The translations under genes were made by a program, and so were the position numbers. Positions 26,304-33,715 of a stretch of DNA of 35,882 nt are shown here, one piece after another. Each line of letters begins with the position of its first letter. Within the stretch, counting starts at the first letter, position 1. Below the pieces are notes generated by a model. That model worked only from the letters and a program-made list of their open reading frames with translations, made no database searches and was not told the origin of the DNA. The DNA comes from Lutibacter sp. (lineage in GTDB: Bacteria > Bacteroidota > Bacteroidia > Flavobacteriales > Flavobacteriaceae), in NCBI GenBank assembly GCA_018054895.1, contig JAGPIQ010000011.1:1-35882 (forward strand). The letters run 5' to 3'.

Positions 26304-27968
26304 TTATTTTTTTTCTAACAATACTATTTCAAAAGGTGAATTTAACACTGCCTTTCCATTTTTCACAACAACTTCCGTACTTGAATATGCATCAATTAAT
26401 ATAGTTCCATCAGTAAATAGTTTTCCAACCGACAACTCTTTTTCTCCTTTTGCCAAATTTAAACCAACAACAACCACATCTTCAAAATTCCCTTTTGAAT
26501 ACGTTCGTTGAAAAACATACGGTGATTCAGAAATCATTTTATGAACACCTGCTCCAACAGCTGGATGATTCGCTCTAAATTTCCCTAATTTTTGCCAATG
26601 TGTTAAAATTGCTTTGGTTGCTTCATTAGTTGCTATTTCATCCCAATTCATATTGGAACGCAAGGTAGCATCGCCAACAGTACCTTCAATAATTAATGAT
26701 CGTGCAGATTCATCGCCATAATAGACTTGTGATGCTCCTGGGCACAATAATAGTTTTGTCGCCGATTCATAGGTTTTGGTTCTCTCTTTATCAAACGGAC
26801 TTCCATCGTCATGTGAACTTACATAATTTAAAACGCCAAAACCTTTTAATTCATTTTCAAGTTTATTCGAATAATTAGAGAATAATTCTTCATATGATTG
26901 TTGTACTGCATTCCATTTAAAATCGAAGTTGATTAAACTCTTAAATCCATTTTCAAAATAATTTACTTTTTTATCTCCAAAATCAAACCATTGACCGCCA
27001 GAAATTCCGTAATTATACACTTCCCCAACCATGTAAAACTGATTATCATCTAAAACTTTGGCTGGATTGTTCTTTTTCCATTCCGCAAAAGCATGGTCAC
27101 ATTCTTTTTTAAATTCTCCCCAAATAGATTCCTCTGTATGTTTTACTGTATCTGCTCTGTAACCATCAATTCCAAATTCTGTAATATAATCTGTCAACCA
27201 TTTCATAATATAAAACCTTGGCGCTTTTGGATAGCCAGTTCTTGCAAAAAAATCGTCTAGTTCTTTCATTTCTTGCTCATACCTACCTTCTTTTTTCCAT
27301 TTTTCAGCTAAAGCAGTTGGAATTTCAACACTTTCGTTACTTTCAGTTTTAATGTCTGGTAGGTTTTTAACTAACGAACAAGAAACGGTAGATTCGTAAT
27401 TTTGGTACGTACATTGTGAATCGGTTCGAACCCAATCATTTGGCCAAACAGGATCCTTTTCAGTAACTGGACCGGTATGATTGATAACACCATCCAGCAC
27501 AATTCGAATGCCGTTTTTATGTGCCGTTTCCACTAAGTTTTTTAAATCTTCTTTGGTTCCAAAATTAGGATCTAAAGCTGTCCAATCTTTTGCCCAATAA
27601 CCATGAAAACCATATGTTGCCCCAGTTCCTTCATCAACAAAACCATGAATTTGCTCAACAATTGGCGTTAACCAAATAGCGTTTACTCCTAAATTAGTGA
27701 AATATCCTTCTTCAATTTTTTTAGTGATTCCAATAATATCACCACCTTCAAAACCTCTTAATTTTGATGTTTTTTCTGTTCTTTCAAAATTCACATCATT
27801 ATCAGGATTTCCATTATTAAATCTATCCGTTAATAAAAAATAGATATTTGCATTTTCCCAAACAAAAGGAATTTCTTTAATTGTATTTTCTGCAGTCATT
27901 TCTTTCTTTTTTGTTGTACAACTTGCGACAATAACGGATAACAATAGCACTACTATATATTTTTTCAT
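26304..27968 (-). CDS. GH13 alpha-amylase lipoprotein (MalS-like)
   Basis: This is a 554-residue lipoprotein (lipobox V-A-S-C, C17) with a GH13 barrel beginning W-E-N-A-N-I-Y-F-L-L-T-D-R-F. Conserved regions are D-G-V-I-N-H (159-164), G-I-D-G-Y-R-A-D with nucleophile D273, M-V-G-E-V-Y with acid/base E316, and Y-V-S-S-H-D with D387. The G-Y-R-A-D-T-V-K-H and V-S-S-H-D-D patterns, with the long insert carrying cysteines C186 and C197 (a possible disulfide), resemble periplasmic amylases of the E. coli MalS group. It would act on maltodextrins in the periplasm or at the surface. It sits 16 bp after the next GH13 gene upstream and 81 bp before the GH97 gene. Confidence 0.9.
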   Translation of the reverse strand: MKKYIVVLLLSVIVASCTTKKKEMTAENTIKEIPFVWENANIYFLLTDRFNNGNPDNDVNFERTEKTSKLRGFEGGDIIGITKKIEEGYFTNLGVNAIWLTPIVEQIHGFVDEGTGATYGFHGYWAKDWTALDPNFGTKEDLKNLVETAHKNGIRIVLDGVINHTGPVTEKDPVWPNDWVRTDSQCTYQNYESTVSCSLVKNLPDIKTESNESVEIPTALAEKWKKEGRYEQEMKELDDFFARTGYPKAPRFYIMKWLTDYITEFGIDGYRADTVKHTEESIWGEFKKECDHAFAEWKKNNPAKVLDDNQFYMVGEVYNYGISGGQWFDFGDKKVNYFENGFKSLINFDFKWNAVQQSYEELFSNYSNKLENELKGFGVLNYVSSHDDGSPFDKERTKTYESATKLLLCPGASQVYYGDESARSLIIEGTVGDATLRSNMNWDEIATNEATKAILTHWQKLGKFRANHPAVGAGVHKMISESPYVFQRTYSKGNFEDVVVVGLNLAKGEKELSVGKLFTDGTILIDAYSSTEVVVKNGKAVLNSPFEIVLLEKK

Positions 27969-27984
27969 TTTTATTCAGTTTTTT

Positions 27985-29373
27985 TTATTGCTTTACATAA
28001 ATTTTATAACTCCACGGTGTTAATTCTATCTTTGAATTTTCATCTAATTTAACAGACTTATCAGTATCAAACTCTCTATAATTATCATAGAATAGGGTTT
28101 CTTTAAATTTAACAAATTTATTTTCTTTTGAAAAATTAAAAACTGCAAACACTTTATCATTCGAATTTTTCCGAACAAAACTAAACACTTCATTTTCGAA
28201 ATTATTAGGTACCTTTATCATTCTACTTCCCCATTTTGCATGCCACAAAGCCGTATTGCTTTTCATAAGGTTGAATAATTTTTTATATAAATCACCTATT
28301 GGGTGCTCTTTCCATTGAATAGCATCTTTCTCAAAAAATTCCAATCTCTTTTTATTACCAGCTTCTTGTCCGTTATAAATTAAAGGAACACCTTCGCCAA
28401 CTACAGATAATGCGATTGCGGCTTCTAAACCATCACCAAATTGTTCCCACATAGTACCTTCCCAAGCATTTTTATCGTGATTGCTTACAAAAGTCATTCG
28501 CATACTATTTTCTGGAAATGCACTTTCATTCCAGGAATAATAAACATACAATCCGTTTACATCTGCTTCTCCTTTACATATTTTATGCACTGTTTCGTTC
28601 CAGCTCCAAGCGTACGTCATATCAAAAGCTTTGGCGTGTAAATCTCTTGATTCCCATTCTGCGAGCATAAAAACAGGTTTTATTGCATCTAATTCCTTTC
28701 TTACATTATTCCAAAATTCTATAGGAACAAAACCAGCAACATCACACCTGTAACCATCAATATCAGCCTCTTTAACCCAATATTTTAGAGCCTCAGTCAT
28801 ATATTTTCTAACTTCTGGTTTGTTATAATTTAAATCTATAATGTCTGACCAATCCCACCAAGGCGTTGGACGAAAATCGCCTTTATAATCCTTATCATAC
28901 CAATCTGGATGTTTTTCAACTAAAACATTATCCCGAGCAGTGTGATTTGCAACCCAATCTAAAATAACATACATACCGTTACTATGAGCTTCATTCACAA
29001 AATTTTTAAGATCTTGTAAATTACCAAATTCAGGGTTCACACTATAATAATCTTTTATTGCATATGGACTTCCTAGTGTTCCTTTTCTGTTCTTTTCTCC
29101 TATAGCATGAATTGGCATTAACCAAATTACATCAATTCCCAAGGCTTTAAGTCGTGGTAATTGTTTTTGCGCTGCCTTAAAAGTACCTTCATTACTAAAT
29201 TGTCGTGTATTTAGTTGATAAACAGCGGCATTTTTACTCCATTCTGGATGTGTGATTTTTACATACGTTTCAGGCTGATATTGGCTTGCTATTCCGTCTT
29301 TTACATTTTTTTTAACGGATGAACAATTCATTAATGTAATAATTGAAATTGTTATTAGAATATACTTTTTCAT
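27985..29373 (-). CDS. GH13 alpha-amylase-family lipoprotein, short form
   Basis: This is a 462-residue lipoprotein (signal ending T-L-M-N-C, C17) with a compact GH13 domain. Region I is D-W-V-A-N-H (139-144), region II D-I-D-G-Y-R-C-D with nucleophile D211, region III F-M-L-A-E-W with acid/base E239, and region IV F-V-S-N-H-D with D300. A short C-terminal beta domain ends W-S-Y-K-I-Y-V-K-Q. It is clearly different from the other GH13 proteins of the locus (no long inserts, cysteine before the nucleophile). The residues after the lipid cysteine (S-S-V-K-K-N) are basic, which points to the periplasmic side rather than the surface. The gap to the GH31 gene is only 6 bp, so the genes are co-transcribed. 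Specificity is uncertain; amylase or oligo-glucanotransferase activity is possible. Confidence 0.9.
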   Translation of the reverse strand: MKKYILITISIITLMNCSSVKKNVKDGIASQYQPETYVKITHPEWSKNAAVYQLNTRQFSNEGTFKAAQKQLPRLKALGIDVIWLMPIHAIGEKNRKGTLGSPYAIKDYYSVNPEFGNLQDLKNFVNEAHSNGMYVILDWVANHTARDNVLVEKHPDWYDKDYKGDFRPTPWWDWSDIIDLNYNKPEVRKYMTEALKYWVKEADIDGYRCDVAGFVPIEFWNNVRKELDAIKPVFMLAEWESRDLHAKAFDMTYAWSWNETVHKICKGEADVNGLYVYYSWNESAFPENSMRMTFVSNHDKNAWEGTMWEQFGDGLEAAIALSVVGEGVPLIYNGQEAGNKKRLEFFEKDAIQWKEHPIGDLYKKLFNLMKSNTALWHAKWGSRMIKVPNNFENEVFSFVRKNSNDKVFAVFNFSKENKFVKFKETLFYDNYREFDTDKSVKLDENSKIELTPWSYKIYVKQ

Positions 29374-29379
29374 CCTTTT

Positions 29380-31743
29380 TTAGAATTTAATTTTTATTCT
29401 TTTTTCTGAAACTTTATCTATTGAAACCTGAATTTCTAAAATTGATTTTTCTTTGTTCCAAGAATATTTATACCCTTTTACTTTTTTTGGCTTTTTTGAA
29501 ATATTATGAACTATCAATTTTATTTCTTTTGAAGAAAACTCATAATTCCCACCTAATTCTTCATTTATCTCAATAGTTAAACATCCTTTTTTAAATTCAC
29601 TTTCAAAATGAAGCATTTCATACATTCCTTTTTCAAAAGCATTAGGCGTTTCACCATTATCATTGTATAATTTACTTTCACTTTCTGAAACACTTTCATC
29701 AAAATAAAAATGGACATCGAAATTTTTTAAATTGTACTGAGTTGTATTTTGAATGGTTGAAATCATTGGAATAAAAGCACCTCCACGCACATACGTTGGG
29801 ATAGTTTCTTCATTTAATTGAACAACTTTTGTTCCGCCTCCAGCAACTTTTTCATCTGTATAAAAATCAAACCAATTTGAATTCGATGGAAATGTAACTT
29901 CTTGCTCCTTTAAACCAGATTTTATCACTGGACTTACCAAAAAAGAATCTCCCCATAAATAGGTTTTATCAACCGTATTTAAACTTTCATCTTCAAAAAA
30001 TAACGGACGCATTAACGGTGTTCCTTTTTGATTATTTTCAAAAGAAATTGTGTAATTATACGGTAATAATTGATACCGTAATTCAATCGATTTTTTTGCT
30101 AACGCTTTAGTTTTAGATTCTCTAAAAACGGGCTCACTTGGCACTTCTTCTTGTGCGTGCGGACGATAAATTGGTTGAAAAACACCATATTGCAACCAAC
30201 GTGTATATAGTTCATCATCTAAATTATCACCTGCAAAACCGCCTAAATCCGAATGCATATAGCCCAAACCTTGCATTCCCATTTGCAAAGCAATTTCTAC
30301 TTGCGATTGTAATCCTCCCCAACTTCTATTCACATCACCAGACCACGGAATTAATCCATAATGTTGTGATCCTGAATACCCAGCACGCATTAAAATAAAC
30401 GGACGCTGCTCTGGAAAATCTTTTTGATAGCCTTCAAAAATTAATTTTGCCCAATTATGTCCATAAATATTATGCACCTCATCGGCAGTTCCTGTAGCGT
30501 GTACTAAATCGGAAGGATGCACTTCAGGCTCTCCTAAATCTCCCCACCAACCGGCGACACCCATATTGTTGTGTTTTTTATAAATTTCCCAAAACCAATC
30601 TTTTCCTTCAGGTTTAAAAATGTCAATAATTCCGGTGTTTCCAAAGTAAAAATCGTAAGTGTATGGTTTTCCTTCTTTCGTTTTTCCTAAAATATCCTTA
30701 TCAACAGCTTCTTTCCAATTGTTTGAAGTTGTTAACACAAAAGGTTCGGTAATTAAAATTGTTTTTACACCCTTTGCTTTTAAATCTGCAATCATTTTCT
30801 CAGGATTTGGGAATGAATCTCTGTGGAATTCAAAATTCCCCATAGTTCCTTTCATTTCTTTTCCAAACCAAAATAAATCTAAAATAACTGCATCCACAGG
30901 GATTTTCTCTTCTGAAAATTTAGCGATGGTATTTTCAACTTCTTGTTGTGAATGATATCCAAAACGGCTTGAAAAATTTCCCAAAGCCCAACGCGGAATT
31001 AAGGGTTGAAATCCTGTTAAACTCACATAATTTTCCACAACTTCTTCCCAATCGTCCCCTACAATAATTTGATAGGTTTTTCTTCCAGAAATAGTTTCAT
31101 AAGTTAACGTATTATTTTTTTGACTATCCAAATCTAAATAGCCAATTGGAGCATTGTCAAAATGAATGGCATACATTTTTGAAGAATATACCAATGGAAT
31201 GGTAAAATTCATTAATTCGGAATGCGTTTCGTAGCCATAATGCGCCCTATTGTACAATTGCAATCGATTACCTCGTCGGTTCATTCCTAAAGCGCGCGCA
31301 CCTCCTCCGTATAAAATTTCGTCAGTAGTTAAATTGAAATCTAAGGTCTCAAATTCCTCATTTTGTGAATAACCATTTTTTTCTGAAGTCAATAAATTTC
31401 CTTCATAATAATACGATATTTGAAAAGGAGCATGTGAAATTTTCACTGAAATATCCAGCATTTTAATTTCAGTTACATTAGAAGTTTCTAAAATCTCCAT
31501 TTTAACTGATGTTGGTTTTAAAACAACTGCGTGAGAGTTTGAATTAAAAGTTTCTCCGTTTGGAATAAATGAGGTTTCAATAATTTCATTTCCGTAGGGT
31601 TGAAATCTGTACAAACCATCGTTTGTTTTTACTTCTACATAATTTTCATATTTAGAAACACTTTCAAATGTACGTTGCGAGTTTTGAGCAAAACCTATAA
31701 AATGGATGCAAAAAACGAATAGGAGTAATTTAAATTTTTTCAT
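29380..31743 (-). CDS. GH31 alpha-glucosidase, exported
   Basis: This 787-residue enzyme has an ordinary signal peptide (about 1-19, ending I-G-F-A, then Q). It is predicted to release glucose from maltodextrins, perhaps including alpha-1,6 branches. The N-terminal galactose-mutarotase-like domain (about 25-235) contains L-Y-G-G-G-A-R-A-L. The catalytic barrel has nucleophile D402 in G-W-W-G-D-L-G-E-P and probable acid/base D470 in W-S-G-D-V-N-R-S-W, followed by M-H-S-D-L-G-G-F and the C-terminal beta domains. Other GH31 activities such as alpha-xylosidase exist, but its place among maltodextrin genes argues for alpha-glucosidase. It lies 40 bp after the SusA-like gene and 6 bp before the next GH13 gene. 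Confidence 0.92.
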   Translation of the reverse strand: MKKFKLLLFVFCIHFIGFAQNSQRTFESVSKYENYVEVKTNDGLYRFQPYGNEIIETSFIPNGETFNSNSHAVVLKPTSVKMEILETSNVTEIKMLDISVKISHAPFQISYYYEGNLLTSEKNGYSQNEEFETLDFNLTTDEILYGGGARALGMNRRGNRLQLYNRAHYGYETHSELMNFTIPLVYSSKMYAIHFDNAPIGYLDLDSQKNNTLTYETISGRKTYQIIVGDDWEEVVENYVSLTGFQPLIPRWALGNFSSRFGYHSQQEVENTIAKFSEEKIPVDAVILDLFWFGKEMKGTMGNFEFHRDSFPNPEKMIADLKAKGVKTILITEPFVLTTSNNWKEAVDKDILGKTKEGKPYTYDFYFGNTGIIDIFKPEGKDWFWEIYKKHNNMGVAGWWGDLGEPEVHPSDLVHATGTADEVHNIYGHNWAKLIFEGYQKDFPEQRPFILMRAGYSGSQHYGLIPWSGDVNRSWGGLQSQVEIALQMGMQGLGYMHSDLGGFAGDNLDDELYTRWLQYGVFQPIYRPHAQEEVPSEPVFRESKTKALAKKSIELRYQLLPYNYTISFENNQKGTPLMRPLFFEDESLNTVDKTYLWGDSFLVSPVIKSGLKEQEVTFPSNSNWFDFYTDEKVAGGGTKVVQLNEETIPTYVRGGAFIPMISTIQNTTQYNLKNFDVHFYFDESVSESESKLYNDNGETPNAFEKGMYEMLHFESEFKKGCLTIEINEELGGNYEFSSKEIKLIVHNISKKPKKVKGYKYSWNKEKSILEIQVSIDKVSEKRIKIKF

Positions 31744-31783
31744 TAAAATATATTTTTATTGTTGAATTCATGAATCTTCGATA

Positions 31784-33646
31784 TTACAATTTAGTAGTTA
31801 AAATGGTAATTCCTTTTGATGGAATTTTTAATGAATTATTCCAAATAAATGCTTCTAAAGTATTAATATCTGTTACTTTTTTTCCTTTTAAACCAACCTC
31901 TGTAAATCTGGTTAAATCTAACTCTACTTCGCCTTCATTTTTATTTAAAATTACCGTCACAATTTCTTCATCCTTAATTCTAAACAGCACATAAACATAA
32001 TTATCTGGAGCAAAATGAATTGTTTTCCCACTATGAATGGCTTCACTATTTTTTCTGTAATTCAATACCGTTTTCAAAAACCATTGCATTTCAATCTGCT
32101 TCTCGGATAAACCTTCGCCTGTAAATGCATTTATAGTATCTCCTTTCCAACCTCCAGGAAAATCGGTTCTAATTAATCCGTGGTCACCAAGTTTTGCAGC
32201 ATCGCTTAGCAACACTTCCGTTCCATAATATATTTGAGCTACTCGAGGCAAGACCAATAAATACCCAATTGCCATTTTTGTTTTTAAAACATCTTCATGT
32301 AATTGTGTGTAAATTCTACTCATATCATGATTATCAGGAAAAACCATGACTGCATTTGGATTTGGATAATAAAAATCATTTGCCAAACTTTCATACAATT
32401 TTACCAAACCAGTATCCCAAGTTTCATCTTCATTTAAACCATTAACAATGGCTCTCTGCATTGGAAAATCCATCGTTGATGTTAAATTAGATTGATAACC
32501 ATCATTATTTTTAGCGTCCTTTTGCCAGTAACCAACCAATAACGGATTCAAGCTCCACTCTTCCCCAACAATACTAAAATTTGGATATTCAGCCATAATT
32601 GAACCCGCCCATTTACTCATAAAATGTTTATTTGAATATGGGTATGTATCTTGTCGAATACCGCCTAAATTTAAAGTTTCAACCCACCAAATACTATTTT
32701 GAATTAAGTATGTTGCTACCAATGGATTTTCTTGATTTAACGTTGGCATTCCTTCAACAAACCAACCTTGCGTCATTAATTTTCTATCTGCTTCTGAAGC
32801 ATATGAATCTTGATTTGTTGTTCGTCTATGATTTGTGATTATAATATTCCCTTCTGAAGCTTCTTTTTGATAATTTATCCAATTGCTGGATGGTAAATCT
32901 TTCATCCACCAATGTTCGCTACCAATATGGTTTTCAACCTGATCCATAATTAATTTCAAGCCCTTTTCTTTGCATTTTTCAGCTAATTCAATATAGTCTT
33001 CTATGCTTCCAAAACGAGGATCTACTTTATATAAATCGGTCATTGCATACCCATGATAAGAGCTTTCTTTCATGTCATTTATTAAAACAGGTGTTGGCCA
33101 AACAGCGGTAAAGCCCATTCCTTCAATATACTCTAAATTAGCGGTTATTCCTTTAATATCACCACCATGACGTGCATAATCATCCGCTCTATTAATTGAT
33201 TGATCTTTTAAAGTTTCATCTATATCATTCGAACTATTTACATTTGCAAAACGATCGGGTGTAATAAGGTAAATAACATCTGAACTATTAAAACCTTGTT
33301 TTAATTTTGAATCTTTTATACGTTGCTTTAATTCATACTTATGCGTATAGACCAGTTTTCTATTCTTAAAAAAATCAATAGTAAAAGTTCCTACTGTTGC
33401 TTTTGAAAGGTTTAAATTTAAAAATAGGTAATTGCTATTTTCTGTTTTTTTTATTCCAACTAATTGAATCGTTCTATTATTTATGGAAGGTGTACAATTC
33501 GCAATGTTTTTACCATAAATCATTAACTCTAATTCATTCGTATTCATACCAACCCACCAATATGGAGGTTCTATTTTTGGTGTATTTTGACTGCTCATAC
33601 TTATTGTTATGAATAAAAAAACTAAATAAAGATTATTTTTTTTCAT
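31784..33646 (-). CDS. GH13 neopullulanase/cyclomaltodextrinase (SusA-like)
   Basis: I use the ATG at 33646 (620 residues) because it gives a signal peptide (about 1-20, ending S-M-S-S-Q); the upstream ATG at 33679 would add 11 residues encoded by the terminator hairpin. An N-terminal Ig-like cyclomaltodextrinase domain (about 22-108, starting P-P-Y-W-W-V-G-M-N) precedes the GH13 barrel. Motifs are D-Q-V-E-N-H (235-240), G-G-I-R-Q-D-T-Y-P-Y with nucleophile D333, I-V-G-E-E-W with acid/base E362, and P-D-N-H-D with D441. This domain order and the R-x-D-T-Y-P-Y motif match SusA of Bacteroides, a periplasmic enzyme that breaks imported maltooligosaccharides, cyclodextrins or pullulan. It has no lipobox, so it should be soluble in the periplasm. 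Confidence 0.92.
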   Translation of the reverse strand: MKKNNLYLVFLFITISMSSQNTPKIEPPYWWVGMNTNELELMIYGKNIANCTPSINNRTIQLVGIKKTENSNYLFLNLNLSKATVGTFTIDFFKNRKLVYTHKYELKQRIKDSKLKQGFNSSDVIYLITPDRFANVNSSNDIDETLKDQSINRADDYARHGGDIKGITANLEYIEGMGFTAVWPTPVLINDMKESSYHGYAMTDLYKVDPRFGSIEDYIELAEKCKEKGLKLIMDQVENHIGSEHWWMKDLPSSNWINYQKEASEGNIIITNHRRTTNQDSYASEADRKLMTQGWFVEGMPTLNQENPLVATYLIQNSIWWVETLNLGGIRQDTYPYSNKHFMSKWAGSIMAEYPNFSIVGEEWSLNPLLVGYWQKDAKNNDGYQSNLTSTMDFPMQRAIVNGLNEDETWDTGLVKLYESLANDFYYPNPNAVMVFPDNHDMSRIYTQLHEDVLKTKMAIGYLLVLPRVAQIYYGTEVLLSDAAKLGDHGLIRTDFPGGWKGDTINAFTGEGLSEKQIEMQWFLKTVLNYRKNSEAIHSGKTIHFAPDNYVYVLFRIKDEEIVTVILNKNEGEVELDLTRFTEVGLKGKKVTDINTLEAFIWNNSLKIPSKGITILTTKL

Positions 33647-33658
33647 TTGAACTGTTTT

Positions 33659-33709
33659 AAAAAAAAACAATTCCTGCAAAAAATAAAAATACTCTTTTTT
33701 ACAGGAATT
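33659..33709 (-). terminator. Intrinsic terminator between GH65 and the SusA-like gene
   Basis: On the - strand a stem starts 6 nt after the GH65 stop codon. AATTCCTG (33709-33702) followed by T and A6 pairs with T6, G and CAGGAATT ending at 33669, 14 of 15 positions matching, with a loop of about 11 nt. A G and nine T residues follow, giving a full terminator signature. It ends only 12 nt before the ATG of the SusA-like gene at 33646, leaving no room for a separate promoter downstream of it. Confidence 0.78.
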
Positions 33710-33715
33710 ACCTTG

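Noticed and set aside
22217-33646. Type IX secretion cargo among the starch enzymes
   Set aside because: None ends in a recognisable type IX sorting domain; all end in ordinary GH C-terminal beta domains and carry lipoprotein or plain signal peptides.
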